A stretch of 64,000 bases of DNA from Glutamicibacter mishrai (GTDB lineage: Bacteria > Actinomycetota > Actinomycetes > Actinomycetales > Micrococcaceae): assembly GCF_012221945.1 (NCBI RefSeq), contig NZ_CP032549.1:868001-932000 (forward strand), read 5' to 3'. Below, piece after piece: positions 25,538-34,695 of the stretch. How positions within the stretch are numbered: the first letter of the stretch is position 1; every line of letters begins with the position of its first letter. The notes under the pieces were generated by a model. That model worked only from the letters and a program-made list of their open reading frames with translations, made no database searches and was not told where the DNA came from. The position numbers were made by a program, and so were the translations under genes.

Positions 25538-26968
25538 TTATGAAACGGACAATTCTGATGCTGGTTGGGTTCCTCGCCGGCTGAGACGGACCACGACCGC
25601 GGCCAAAGATCCGAGCAATCCGGGGACGATCACGATGCCCTGAAGGACGAAGCCCAGAACGCCTGGGTCCTCTACGCCGAGCAAGATATCGAAGTTGATG
25701 ATGATCTGGGCGAATACGTAGAACAATGCAATGCCCGAGACTAATGGCGCGATCACTCTGGTGATCAGCGAGTCATTCGTTGAATGCCGAGCGAAATATC
25801 CAATGACGGCGAAGGATGTCAGGGCCATGAGCAGGACCAGTCCGAAAGCAGCGGAGTTGGTCATCCACGTGAACATGGTGAACACGATGTACATGGGCTC
25901 TTGCCCGCGCGATGCCACGGCAAAGGCCACAATCACGACCAGTCCGAGCAGGGACTGGGCCGTTGATCCGGCGATGGGCGCGTGAGTTCTCCGGGAAGTG
26001 ACGGCCAGGAATTTCGGCAGCGCGCCGCCGCGTCCCATGGAGTAGAAGTACCGGGCGATGACGTTGTGGAATGCCAGCAATGCCGCGAAGAGGCTGGTGA
26101 TGAACAGGATGTTCGACAGGTCCACGAACCAGGTGGGAGCGTGGGCCGCGAAGAATACGAAGAGCAGATCAGGGCCGTTCTCGGCTGATGCTGCGATGAC
26201 GTTGTCCGCTCCTTCCCCGACGGCGACGGCGAACGCGGAGAAGGCGTAGAAGCAGGCGATGATGATGATCGCGATCATGGTGGCGCGTCGGGCGGTACGC
26301 TGCGGGTCCTTGACCTCTTCGTTGTAGATGGTCCCGGATTCGAAGCCCATGAACGCCGCGATGGTGAATGCCACGACAGCGCCCATGCCCGGAGCCAGGG
26401 CATCGGAGAGGTTGAAAGCGGCTTCGGGTTGCGGGGTCTGAGGGGCCAGGGCAAAGGCCATGATGTTATAGACGATGACCACCAGGAATTCGGCGGCAAC
26501 GATAATCCCGAGAACCTTCACGGAGAAATCCACGCGGTTCATGCCGAGGAATCCGACGGCCGCCCACGCGACCAGGGCCGTGACCCACCAGGGGATTGCC
26601 GTATCGAAGGTGGCGTTGATAAAGGATGAAGCAGCGAATCCGAACATCCCATAGATGCCGATTTGCATGAGGTTATAGCTCACCAAAGCCACCATCGCCG
26701 CGCCGACTCCCACAATGCGACCGAGCCCTTCGGCCACATATGCGTAGAAGGCTCCGGCGTTGGGAATGTGCCGGCTCATGGCGGTGTAGCCGATGCTGAA
26801 GATGAGGAGCACCGCGCCGATGAGCAGGAAGGATAGCGGTACCGAGCTCATGCCGGTCACCGCATAGTTGGTGGTGACGCCGCCGGCAACAGCGGTCAAG
26901 GGTGCGCTGGCGGCAATGATCATTACCACCAAAGCTGGCACGGTGAGCGTGCGTTGTTCCAGTGCCAT
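25538..26968 (-). CDS. APC-family amino acid/amine permease
   Basis: 476 residues with about twelve membrane helices. The first, VPALVVMIIAASAPLTAVAGG, has the unwound helix 1 pattern of APC carriers. FMGFESGTIYNEEVKDPQRT after helix 6 is the conserved consensus region. The gene follows the AraC-type regulator and precedes the aldehyde dehydrogenase on the same strand. Uptake of the amine substrate of the neighbouring copper amine oxidase is the most economical role. GGGGGAAC precedes the start. Confidence 0.88.
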   Translation of the reverse strand: MALEQRTLTVPALVVMIIAASAPLTAVAGGVTTNYAVTGMSSVPLSFLLIGAVLLIFSIGYTAMSRHIPNAGAFYAYVAEGLGRIVGVGAAMVALVSYNLMQIGIYGMFGFAASSFINATFDTAIPWWVTALVAWAAVGFLGMNRVDFSVKVLGIIVAAEFLVVIVYNIMAFALAPQTPQPEAAFNLSDALAPGMGAVVAFTIAAFMGFESGTIYNEEVKDPQRTARRATMIAIIIIACFYAFSAFAVAVGEGADNVIAASAENGPDLLFVFFAAHAPTWFVDLSNILFITSLFAALLAFHNVIARYFYSMGRGGALPKFLAVTSRRTHAPIAGSTAQSLLGLVVIVAFAVASRGQEPMYIVFTMFTWMTNSAAFGLVLLMALTSFAVIGYFARHSTNDSLITRVIAPLVSGIALFYVFAQIIINFDILLGVEDPGVLGFVLQGIVIVPGLLGSLAAVVVRLSRRGTQPASELSVS

Positions 26969-27060
26969 TCGTTCCCCCAGAGAAATAGATGGTGCTCTCT
27001 TCAGGATCTACGCTGCGGGCGGATTCGCATTGTCATTGGGTGCAGGCTCGTTGTCCCCCT

Positions 27061-27076
27061 GCGCACAGCTGTGCGC
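27061..27076. promoter_or_regulatory. Perfect 16-bp palindrome between AraC gene and permease
   Basis: GCGCACAGCTGTGCGC is fully self-complementary, without a loop, 6 bp after the AraC-gene stop and about 93 bp before the permease start. It could be an operator for the permease-dehydrogenase unit or the tip of a terminator. No T tract follows, which favours an operator. Confidence 0.5.
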
Positions 27077-27082
27077 CAGATC

Positions 27083-28006
27083 TCACTGCTCGGCGCGGTA
27101 CTTGCCTGGAGTACAGCCGAATTCCTTGGAAAACATGCGGCTGAAGCCCGCCGCGTCGGAGATGCCGACTCGCGCACCAATGGCCTGGACCGAGAGTGAC
27201 GAGAGCAACGGGTCGCGCAGCAATCGCGAGGCCTCGGTCAGGCGGCGATGCCGGATCAATGCCGCGACACTATGGGGCTGGTGCTCGAACAGGGCGTGGA
27301 GGCTGCGCACAGAAATGAAATGCGCCGCGGCTATTTGCGCTGGCCCCAAGTCGGCATCGCCGAGGTGGGCGTCGATATAGCTGGTGATCTTTTCGCGTTG
27401 CCGGGCTTTTGTGTCGCCGGCGCTTTCTGTTCCCAGGACTCCGCCGAGCGCGGTGGCCAGCAGGTCCACGGTGTTGCGCGCCAAGGGGTATCCCCCGTAT
27501 TCGTCCCATTGCGCGAGATTGGCGCCAAGGTGTTCCATGAGCGGAGCCACGGTGCCGGAGAGCGGATGATTGCCCTTGAGAGCCAAGGCAGTGACTTGAC
27601 CGACTTGCTGGGTTGAAAGCTTGAATTGTTGATGCGGAATGAGCGCAACGACGACGGTTGCCGGCTTGTCGAAGGCCAATGTGTAGGGGCGCTGGGTGTC
27701 GTAGATAGCCAGGTCCCCAGGCGATAGCACAGTTTCGCGTCCGTCCTGTATCAGCAATCCATAGCCGTCGAGCTGGTAGGAGACCTTGTAGAACTCACCG
27801 TCTCCGCTGTTGGTCAGGTCCATGGTTCGTTGCACGGCATGGGGTCGTGCGTGGATGCGCATCAGCCCGATGTCGCCCAGCATGTTGACCCCGAGGGACG
27901 CGGCGAAGTGGCCGCCGGTGACTTGTTCGCTGCGCAGCTGAACGAAGGCGTCAGAGATGAGTCTTGACCAAGCGGTAAATGAGTCGACGTGCTGGATTTG
28001 ATACAT
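27083..28006 (-). CDS. AraC-family transcriptional regulator (FeaR-like)
   Basis: 307 residues. The N-terminal AraC_binding_2-type domain spans about 1-170 (VSYQLDGYGLLIQDGRETVLSPGDLAIYDTQRPY), and the C-terminal double HTH spans about 205-305 (AHFISVRSLHALFEHQ; VGISDAAGFSRMFSKEFGCTPGKYR). The start at 28006 follows GGGAGGGAACGC. This domain type is shared with FeaR, the activator of tynA and feaB in enteric bacteria. Amine oxidase, aldehyde dehydrogenase and permease genes flank it here, so an equivalent activating role is likely. Confidence 0.9.
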   Translation of the reverse strand: MYQIQHVDSFTAWSRLISDAFVQLRSEQVTGGHFAASLGVNMLGDIGLMRIHARPHAVQRTMDLTNSGDGEFYKVSYQLDGYGLLIQDGRETVLSPGDLAIYDTQRPYTLAFDKPATVVVALIPHQQFKLSTQQVGQVTALALKGNHPLSGTVAPLMEHLGANLAQWDEYGGYPLARNTVDLLATALGGVLGTESAGDTKARQREKITSYIDAHLGDADLGPAQIAAAHFISVRSLHALFEHQPHSVAALIRHRRLTEASRLLRDPLLSSLSVQAIGARVGISDAAGFSRMFSKEFGCTPGKYRAEQ

Positions 28007-28117
28007 GCGTTCCCTCCCCCATGATGCTTCTAAAGTGCGAGGCATCACACCTGAGGGTACGCTCGGCTGGGCGGATTGTCACTATTTTTCTGCAAGCCGA
28101 GAATAACCTTGGATCTG

Positions 28118-28705
28118 CTACCGCTTCAGGGCTGCGAGCAAATCCAGCTGGTATTTCAACTGCTGTTCTAGCCTCAGTGCCGTGTTGACCTCTGCATCCA
28201 GGACGCTGCTGGCTTGGGCGCCCATGAGGAAGTTGATCATGGAGTCCCGCGCCATTTGAGTGCGGGCATCGCTGCCGTCAAGGATCTGCTGCAACCATCC
28301 ATCGAGCATGGTGCGCCATTGATCCATCGTCGACGCGTTGACGTCCGCGAGCTTGGAATCGCCCAGTGCGAGGTGCCAGAAGTGAACGGCGATGCGAGCT
28401 TCGTTGCGCCGGAGCTCATCAAGCGGGAGGACCTCACGGGCGAAGGCTTCGATCGCTTCCAGGCCTTGGAGGCCATTGGCCTTCTTGTAGATTCGCTGGT
28501 TCGTCGCATCGGCAACAAAATTGAATGTCGCGGCCAAGAGCGCATCACGCGTCGGGAAATAGGGCTTCAATGCCCCATTGGCGTAGCCCGCGGCGGCTGC
28601 CAAGTCACGCAGATTCAGCTTTTCAATGCCCTCCCTGGCAATGAATCGCCAGGTGACCTCTACGATCTCTCGGCGGCGCTGGTCATGATCAACGATTTTC
28701 GGCAT
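28118..28705 (-). CDS. TetR-family transcriptional regulator
   Basis: 195 residues. The N-terminal HTH is in EVTWRFIAREGIEKLNLRDL followed by AAAAGYANGALKPYFPTRDAL, the TetR/BetI pattern. The C-terminal ligand domain has LPLDELRRNEARIAVHFWHLAL, which resembles BetI-like regulators. It is divergent from the copper amine oxidase gene (123 bp between starts) and probably represses it. A palindrome TGTGGATCACA in that gap is the candidate site. Confidence 0.92.
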   Translation of the reverse strand: MPKIVDHDQRRREIVEVTWRFIAREGIEKLNLRDLAAAAGYANGALKPYFPTRDALLAATFNFVADATNQRIYKKANGLQGLEAIEAFAREVLPLDELRRNEARIAVHFWHLALGDSKLADVNASTMDQWRTMLDGWLQQILDGSDARTQMARDSMINFLMGAQASSVLDAEVNTALRLEQQLKYQLDLLAALKR

Positions 28706-28746
28706 GTCTCAAGAGTATCGATTTTTATCTATTTCGCTTCAAAGGG

Positions 28747-28810
28747 TTGCGCCATGGTGCACCGCTCCGTATTCTCTACACTCATAGAATAATAATTGAT
28801 GTGGATCACA
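28747..28810 (+). promoter_or_regulatory. Promoter and operator candidate of the amine oxidase gene
   Basis: TTGCGC (28747-28752)-N17-TATTCT (28770-28775) is a fair sigma-70-type promoter. TGTGGATCACA at 28800-28810 is a perfect 11-bp palindrome just before the ribosome binding site AAGGAG, well placed for a repressor such as the divergent TetR protein. Confidence 0.45.
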
Positions 28811-28828
28811 CCATAAGGAGCCTGACTC

Positions 28829-30751
28829 ATGACCAGCACGGCGACCACTGATTTCACCCTGCTCACCGAAGCTGAAATCGCTTTGGCCAAAGAGCTCCTG
28901 GTGGAGAATGAACTCTTCGGCGAGAACACCCGCATGGCCTACCTGGGCCTCGAAGACCCGCAACTTTCACGTCCAGGACGCTTTGTTCGCGTCATGCTCT
29001 TGGACAAGCTCACCAACTCTCCGCGAGATATCGTGTTGGACCTCAGCAATCGAAGCGTGGTGTCGGCACTGGACATCACCCCATCCAAAGTCGGCCAAAT
29101 GCCGGTGCTGCTAGAGGAATTCGAGATGGTTGAGTCCATCCTGGCCGCCGATCCCCAGTGGAAAGTAGCCCTGGCCAAGCGCGGCCTCGCCCCGGAGCAG
29201 GTCCGTGTGGCCCCGCTGTCCGCTGGCGTCTACGAGGATGAATACCCGGAAGAGTCGGGACGGCGCATATTGCGCGGCTTGGCCTTCCGGCAGGACTTCG
29301 CCGAGGACTCCGCCTGGGCCCACCCGGTGGATGGGCTCGTGGTCTATATCGATACCATCGCCCAGAAAGTCGATCGCCTCCTTGATCTGCAGGTCGTTCC
29401 AGTTCCCGAAAACCACGGCAACTACACGGACCCGGAGCTCACCGGGCCGGTGCGCACCACGCAGAAGCCGATTGAAATCACCCAGCCTGAAGGAGCCAGC
29501 TTCACCGTCGATGCAGGCAACCATGTCCAGTGGGAGAAGTGGTCGCTGGATATCGGCTTTGATATGCGCGAAGGCCTGGTGCTCTACAACATCGCGTTTA
29601 ATGACAAGGGCGTTGACCGCCGCATCCTGGACCGGGCATCCATCGCCGAAATGGTGGTCCCCTACGGCGACCCGTCACCGGTGCGCAGCTGGCAGAACTA
29701 CTTCGACACCGGCGAATACCTGATCGGCCGACTCGCGAACTCGCTTGAACTCGGTTGCGACTGCCTGGGCGAAATCCACTACATCTCCCCCGTCGTCACC
29801 GACGCGGACGGCAATGCGCAAACCATCACCAACGGCATCTGCATGCACGAGGAAGACGCGTCCATCCTCTCCAAGCACGCCGATGACTGGTCCGGGGTCA
29901 AGTACACCCGGCGCAACCGCCGCCTGGTGATCAGCTTCTTCACCACCGTGGGCAACTACGATTACGGCTTCTACTGGTACCTTTACCTCGATGGCACCAT
30001 CGAATTCGAAGCGAAGGCCACCGGCATCGTCTTCACCTCGGCCATGCTCGACGATCGCTTCGCTTCCGAAATGGCGCCGGGCTTGGGCGCTCCATTCCAT
30101 CAGCACATCTTCGGGGCGCGGCTGGACTTCGCTCTGGATTCCGGGCCTAGCCGAGTCATCGAGGAAGAGGCCGTGCGCCTGCCGATCAGCAAGGACAACC
30201 CGCGCGGCAACGCCTTCACCCGCAGCCACACAGTCCTGGCCACCGAGCAGCAAGCGGTGCGTGATAACAACCTTTCCGCCGGTCGCACTTGGGTGGTCAC
30301 CAACCCCGAATCCAAGAACTACCTCGGCAAGCCGGTGGGCTACAAGCTCATGTCCCAGGGACTTCCGACCTTGTTGGCCGCGGAAGGCTCCTCGATCCAC
30401 CGCCGCGCCGAGTTCGCTTCCAAGGCACTCTGGGTCACGCAGCGCGATGCATCGCACCGCTACCCCACCGGCGACTTCGTGAACCAGAATCCTGGCGCCG
30501 ATGGCATCGGTTCATGGATCGAAGACGACAAGAATATCGACGGCGAGCAGATCAGCCTCTGGCACACCTTTGCGCTGACCCACTTCCCGCGCACCGAAGA
30601 CTGGCCGATGATGCCGGTGGATACCGTGGGCTTCACCCTTCGCCCCGAAGGATTCTTCGACCGTTCCCCGGTACTCGATGTCCCGGCACCGGCCCGGCAT
30701 GGCTGCTGCTCAACCAAGGCATCTGATGGTTGCTGCGGCAATAACGCCTAG
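28829..30751 (+). CDS. Copper-containing primary-amine oxidase
   Basis: 640 residues, the size of Arthrobacter phenylethylamine and histamine oxidases. The tyrosine that becomes topaquinone is near residue 377 in GNYDYGFYW. The copper ligands are His424 and His426 in [10 protein letters not shown] and His585 in [11 protein letters not shown]; spacing agrees with the A. globiformis enzyme. It oxidises a primary amine to aldehyde, H2O2 and ammonia, and is cytoplasmic as no signal peptide is present. The C-terminus is unusual: [17 protein letters not shown] carries two Cys pairs. The last 26 bp overlap the start of a small membrane protein. The divergent TetR protein probably regulates it. Confidence 0.95.
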   Translation: MTSTATTDFTLLTEAEIALAKELLVENELFGENTRMAYLGLEDPQLSRPGRFVRVMLLDKLTNSPRDIVLDLSNRSVVSALDITPSKVGQMPVLLEEFEMVESILAADPQWKVALAKRGLAPEQVRVAPLSAGVYEDEYPEESGRRILRGLAFRQDFAEDSAWAHPVDGLVVYIDTIAQKVDRLLDLQVVPVPENHGNYTDPELTGPVRTTQKPIEITQPEGASFTVDAGNHVQWEKWSLDIGFDMREGLVLYNIAFNDKGVDRRILDRASIAEMVVPYGDPSPVRSWQNYFDTGEYLIGRLANSLELGCDCLGEIHYISPVVTDADGNAQTITNGICMHEEDASILSKHADDWSGVKYTRRNRRLVISFFTTVGNYDYGFYWYLYLDGTIEFEAKATGIVFTSAMLDDRFASEMAPGLGAPFHQHIFGARLDFALDSGPSRVIEEEAVRLPISKDNPRGNAFTRSHTVLATEQQAVRDNNLSAGRTWVVTNPESKNYLGKPVGYKLMSQGLPTLLAAEGSSIHRRAEFASKALWVTQRDASHRYPTGDFVNQNPGADGIGSWIEDDKNIDGEQISLWHTFALTHFPRTEDWPMMPVDTVGFTLRPEGFFDRSPVLDVPAPARHGCCSTKASDGCCGNNA

Positions 30752-31148
30752 TGCTTCCCGGCGGCTGATCCCTGCACATCGCGTGCTCGGCTTGGCCGCC
30801 CTAGGATTGGCTTTCGTACACGCCCTCAGCTTGGTGGCCACGGCACATCCTTTGGGTTGGACGCTCGTTTTGCTTCTCATGGCCCTCTGGTGCGCCAAAT
30901 GCGCTTGGGGCGTTTGGCACGGAGCCCCGGCGCAAAAGCTGCTGATCATGAGTGCCGTGATGGGCATGCTCCATGTCGTAATGGCTTTGGGCATGCCTTG
31001 GCTGGGCGAACATCACCACACCGCCGGCGGGCATTCAGCAGCGCACGGACTTCCCATGCTGCTCATGGCGTGTGCTGAATTCGCCTTGATGTTCTGGGCG
31101 GCGATTCTTTGTCATATTCAAAGCAAGAGATCATCCCTTTTCTCTTAG
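30726..31148 (+). CDS. Small His-rich membrane protein overlapping the amine oxidase gene
   Basis: 140 residues with about four membrane helices: [58 protein letters not shown] and [20 protein letters not shown]. The loop between the last two contains [13 protein letters not shown], a plausible metal-binding cluster, and helix 2 has a CxxC (CAKC). The start at 30726 lies within the oxidase gene with AAGG upstream; an earlier ATG at 30699 is possible. I do not recognise the family. The overlap with a copper enzyme suggests, but does not show, a role in copper supply. Confidence 0.6.
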   Translation: MVAAAITPSASRRLIPAHRVLGLAALGLAFVHALSLVATAHPLGWTLVLLLMALWCAKCAWGVWHGAPAQKLLIMSAVMGMLHVVMALGMPWLGEHHHTAGGHSAAHGLPMLLMACAEFALMFWAAILCHIQSKRSSLFS

Positions 31149-31151
31149 CTA

Positions 31152-31180
31152 TTGACAGGGGAAAACCCTCAAGATTAGAT
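31152..31180 (+). promoter_or_regulatory. Promoter of the FAD amine oxidase operon
   Basis: TTGACA-N17-TTAGAT is a strong sigma-70-type match. Transcription would start near 31187, leaving an untranslated leader of about 175 bases. The palindrome GTAATGAATTAC at 31183-31194 overlaps the expected start and could be a repressor site. Confidence 0.6.
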
Positions 31181-31205
31181 AAGTAATGAATTACATTCAA
31201 TTTTC

Positions 31206-31347
31206 GGGTCTCTTGCTGAGAAGAGGGATAAGCCTTGATCGCCGCCTGGCTCTCAACTGGCATCCTGTGTGCCCAGCTCACCGCAAAACCCCAAGGACCC
31301 ATGGTTGTTCCGTTGGCTCGATAGCACTCTGACCACTTGGCTATCGA
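31206..31347 (+). ncRNA. Structured 5' leader upstream of the FAD amine oxidase operon (possible riboswitch)
   Basis: A closing stem GGGTCtCTTG (31206-31215) pairs with CAAGGACCC (31292-31300) over nine base pairs with one bulge, enclosing 76 bases. A second hairpin follows: TCGATAGC (31318-31325) with GCTATCGA (31340-31347), ending about five bases before the AGGAAAA ribosome binding region. The strong promoter upstream and the absence of a coding sequence support a structured regulatory RNA. I could not match it to a known riboswitch class by eye. Confidence 0.5.
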
Positions 31348-31362
31348 CACAGGAAAACATCC

Positions 31363-32808
31363 ATGAGCACCCAGCAGCAAATCACCTTTGACCGCCACGA
31401 AGCAGAAGTCCCTTCGGCTCTGATCGCGGAATCATTGAAGAACGCAAAGCACACCAGCTACTGGCTGGACAATGAAGATCGCCCGCAACCCCATGCCTCG
31501 CTGCACGGTTCGATCACCGCAGAACTACTGATCGTCGGCGGCGGATATACCGGTTTGTGGACAGCCTTGCAGGCCAAGGAACGCGACCCGCAACGACACG
31601 TTGTCCTCATCGAAGGCCAGCGCATCGGCTGGGCCGCGTCCGGTCGCAATGGCGGATTCTGCGAAGCATCCCTCGTCCACGGCGAGGCCAACGGGGATAA
31701 CCACCTCCCCAAGGAAAATGCCTTGCTCGCCGAACTCGGCGCGCAGAACCTCGATGAATTCGAAGCCGCCGTCCTTAAGTACTCGATGGACGTCGACTTC
31801 ATCCGCGAAGGCGCCCTGAGCGTCGCGACCGAAGCCCACCAAGTGGCCTGGGCTGCCGAAGAGGCCGAAGCCTCCGGGGTGGATTACCTCGATGATCATC
31901 AAGTCAAGACGGTCATCAACTCACCGGATTTCCTCGCCGGGGCCTTGGACAACAAGTCCACCGCATTGGTGCATCCCGCCAAATTGGCGTGGGAGCTTGC
32001 GCGGGTTTGCCGGGAGCTGGGCGTGGAATTCTACGAGCACACCCAGGCAGTGGAAATCTCCGATGCTGCCGGCAAGGTCAAGATCCTCACCGCCGACGGG
32101 CAGATCCTCGCGGACCGGGTCGCCTTGGCAACCAACGTGTTCCCATCCCTGCTCAAGCGCCACCGAGCGCGCATCGTCCCGGTCTACGACTACGCTCTGA
32201 TGACCGAGCCCTTGACCGAGGAGCAACGCGCAGCCATCGGCTGGGACCGGATGGTCGGGCTGGCCGATATGAATAATCGCTTCCATTATTCGCGACCCAC
32301 CATCGACGCCGACGGGAATTTCCGGATCCTCTACGGCGGGTACGATGCCGTGTACCATTTCGGCCGAAAAGTCCGTTCAAGCTACGACAGCAACCAAGCC
32401 ACCTTCGACAAGCTGGCCGCGCACTTCTTCGGCAGCTTCCCGCAGCTAGCTGACGTGAAGTTTTCGCATGCCTGGGGCGGGGCCATCGATACCTGTTCCC
32501 GGTTCTTCTCCTTCTTCGACCTCACCCATGGCGGCAAGGTCGCCTACTGCGCCGGGTTCACCGGGCTGGGTGTCGGGGCCAGCAGATTCGGCGCGAAGGT
32601 CATGCTGGACCTGCTCTCTGGAGAGAAGACCGAGCTGACGGAACTGGAATTGGTACGCACCAAGCCCATCCCCTTCCCACCCGAGCCCGCAGCATGGCTG
32701 GGCGTCAAGATCATGACAGATCATCTGGTCAAGGCCGATCATAACGAAGGCCAACGCTCAGCCTTCTTGAAACTCATGGACAAGATCGGGATGGGGTTCG
32801 ATTCCTGA
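31363..32808 (+). CDS. FAD-dependent amine oxidoreductase (DAO family, PuuB-like)
   Basis: 481 residues. The dinucleotide-binding motif ELLIVGGGYTGLWTALQAKE lies near residues 52-70, followed by IGWAASGRNGGF, the pattern of gamma-glutamylputrescine oxidase-like proteins. The C-terminus has AYCAGFTGLGVGASRFGAKV, completing the FAD site. The enzyme should oxidise an amine to an imine or aldehyde with oxygen. It overlaps the downstream cupin gene (ATGA) and is co-transcribed with an aldehyde dehydrogenase. No gamma-glutamylputrescine synthetase is present in the window, so the substrate may be a free polyamine or another secondary amine. Confidence 0.9.
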   Translation: MSTQQQITFDRHEAEVPSALIAESLKNAKHTSYWLDNEDRPQPHASLHGSITAELLIVGGGYTGLWTALQAKERDPQRHVVLIEGQRIGWAASGRNGGFCEASLVHGEANGDNHLPKENALLAELGAQNLDEFEAAVLKYSMDVDFIREGALSVATEAHQVAWAAEEAEASGVDYLDDHQVKTVINSPDFLAGALDNKSTALVHPAKLAWELARVCRELGVEFYEHTQAVEISDAAGKVKILTADGQILADRVALATNVFPSLLKRHRARIVPVYDYALMTEPLTEEQRAAIGWDRMVGLADMNNRFHYSRPTIDADGNFRILYGGYDAVYHFGRKVRSSYDSNQATFDKLAAHFFGSFPQLADVKFSHAWGGAIDTCSRFFSFFDLTHGGKVAYCAGFTGLGVGASRFGAKVMLDLLSGEKTELTELELVRTKPIPFPPEPAAWLGVKIMTDHLVKADHNEGQRSAFLKLMDKIGMGFDS

Positions 32809-33176
32809 TGACCGGCTTCTCCTCCCAGCCCACCAGCGACGAGCTGCTGGAACTTCCGATCACCCATCATCCGATAAACACCGCGCAACGCATCGAAGGC
32901 CAGGTTCCGGCAACCACCGGCTTCCAACAGCTCAGCAACCTCGGCGAAGCTGAAATCGGCATTTGGGAAATGTCGCCCGGTGCCATGCAGGACATCGAAG
33001 CCGACGAATACTTTGCCGTGCTCCGGGGCCGCGGGCAGCTGCAGATCCTGGCCGAGGACGGCACCGTGGCCCAGGACTTCACGCTGGCTGCTGGCACGTC
33101 CCTGCGGCTGACCGCGGGAATGCGCACCCGCTGGACGGTGGCCGAAACCTTGCGCAAGATCTACTTCACCCTCTGA
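32808..33176 (+). CDS. Small cupin-domain protein
   Basis: 122 residues, a single-domain beta-barrel. EIGIWEMSPGAMQDIEADEYF and FAVLRGRGQLQIL form cupin motif 1, and DFTLAAGTSLRLTAGMRTRW forms motif 2. The usual metal-binding His of motif 1 are replaced (DIEADEY), so a bound metal is doubtful. It sits between the FAD oxidase (4-bp overlap) and the aldehyde dehydrogenase; similar cupins accompany Puu-type operons as sensors or auxiliary proteins. The function is inferred from context only. Confidence 0.82.
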   Translation: MTGFSSQPTSDELLELPITHHPINTAQRIEGQVPATTGFQQLSNLGEAEIGIWEMSPGAMQDIEADEYFAVLRGRGQLQILAEDGTVAQDFTLAAGTSLRLTAGMRTRWTVAETLRKIYFTL

Positions 33177-33196
33177 ATTCCCGCAGGAGAATCATC

Positions 33197-34690
33197 ATGG
33201 ACTTCTACAACCCATCGCTCGGGCACCAATTCATCAATGGCCAGCAGGTGCTGGGCCAGGGGCCGAAAATACCAAGGGTCTCCCCTGCCACCGGTGAACC
33301 GCTGCTCGATGTCGATACTGCCAGCACGGAACAGGTGGATCAAGCGATGAAGGCCGCAGCCGCCGCCTTCACAAGCTGGTCCGCGTTGACCCCTGGCGAG
33401 CGTTCGGACCATCTGTTGGCTTTCGCCCGAGAACTGCAGTTGCACGCCGATGAGCTTGCCGAAGTGGAAACCGCGCAAACCGGCAAGAGCATCCGCATGT
33501 CCACGGAATTTGATATTCCCGGAACGATCGACAATGTGAACTTCTTCGCTGGCGCCGCCCGGAACCTGCAGGGACTGGCCGCCGGTGATTATGCAGGGAA
33601 CACCACCTCCATGATCCGCCGCGAAGCCATCGGCGTGATCGGCTCCATCAGCCCCTGGAATTATCCGCTGCAAATGGCCGCGTGGAAGGTTCTTCCTGCT
33701 ATCGCCGCGGGCAATACCATCGTGCTCAAGCCCAGCGAGCTCACCCCTGGCACTTCGATGCTCTTTGCCAAGGCGGCCTCTGATGCGGGCCTGCCCGATG
33801 GGGTCATCAATGTGGTTTCAGGCGATGGGCCGGTGGTCGGAACCACCTTGGTGCGCCATCCGCTGGTGAAGATGACTTCGTTCACCGGGTCGACCCCGGT
33901 AGGCCTAAAGATCATGTCGATGGCCGCCGAGCGTGGCAATCGTGTTCATCTGGAGCTGGGCGGCAAGGCGCCATTTGTCGTCTTCAACGATGCGGACATC
34001 GAGGCCGCGGCCCATGGCGCGGTGGCCGGGTCCACGATCAATTCGGGCCAGGACTGCACAGCCGCGACGCGTGCCTACGTGCATTTTTCTGTTTTCGAGA
34101 AGTTCACCAACCGTGTGGCGCAGCTGATGGATGCCATGGTTGTCGGTGATCCAGCCGATCCGCAGACCGATATGGGTTCGCTGATCAGCAAGGCGCACCT
34201 GGAGAAGGTATCTGCGATGGTGGATCGGGCCCGTCAGGACGGGGCCCGAGTGCTCGCTGGCGGACGCCGCGAGCAGCGGGCCGGCTTCTACTATCGGCCG
34301 ACGCTGATTGTGGGGGCAGCCCAGGATTCCGAGATCGTGCAGAACGAGGTTTTCGGTCCGGTCTTGGTGGCATTGCCGTTTGAAACGGATGATCAGGCCA
34401 TTGAGCTGGCCAATGACACGCCTTATGGGCTGGCGGCGAGCGCCTGGACCAAGAACGTCGACCGGGCGATGAGGGCCAGCGCCCAGATCCAGGCCGGTTG
34501 CGTGTGGATCAATGAGCACATCCTCATCGTTTCCGATATGCCCCATGGCGGTTACAAGGCCTCAGGCATGGGCAAGGATATGAGCCAGTATTCCTTCGAT
34601 GAATACACGAACGTGAAGCACGTGATGATCTCCCATGATCCGCAGCCTCATCGACAGTGGCAGGACACTGTTTTCAAACAGCGACCGTAA
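33197..34690 (+). CDS. Aldehyde dehydrogenase, probably gamma-aminobutyraldehyde dehydrogenase type
   Basis: 497 residues. SPWNYPLQMAAWKVLPAIAA, TGSTPVGLKIM, the catalytic Glu in LELGGKAPF and the nucleophile Cys near residue 287 in NSGQDCTAATRAYV; the C-terminus has GGYKASGMGKDMS and SFDEYTNVKHVM. The NSGQDC motif and C-terminus match gamma-aminobutyraldehyde/betaine aldehyde dehydrogenases such as PatD/Prr. The start at 33197 follows GCAGGAG. It ends the FAD oxidase-cupin-ALDH operon, oxidising the aminoaldehyde to an amino acid such as GABA. Confidence 0.9.
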   Translation: MDFYNPSLGHQFINGQQVLGQGPKIPRVSPATGEPLLDVDTASTEQVDQAMKAAAAAFTSWSALTPGERSDHLLAFARELQLHADELAEVETAQTGKSIRMSTEFDIPGTIDNVNFFAGAARNLQGLAAGDYAGNTTSMIRREAIGVIGSISPWNYPLQMAAWKVLPAIAAGNTIVLKPSELTPGTSMLFAKAASDAGLPDGVINVVSGDGPVVGTTLVRHPLVKMTSFTGSTPVGLKIMSMAAERGNRVHLELGGKAPFVVFNDADIEAAAHGAVAGSTINSGQDCTAATRAYVHFSVFEKFTNRVAQLMDAMVVGDPADPQTDMGSLISKAHLEKVSAMVDRARQDGARVLAGGRREQRAGFYYRPTLIVGAAQDSEIVQNEVFGPVLVALPFETDDQAIELANDTPYGLAASAWTKNVDRAMRASAQIQAGCVWINEHILIVSDMPHGGYKASGMGKDMSQYSFDEYTNVKHVMISHDPQPHRQWQDTVFKQRP

Positions 34691-34695
34691 ATCGC

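Noticed and set aside
31063..31398. A 111-codon minus-strand frame across the leader of the FAD amine oxidase operon
   Set aside because: It overlaps two plus-strand genes and the promoter, lacks a good ribosome binding site, and resembles no family.
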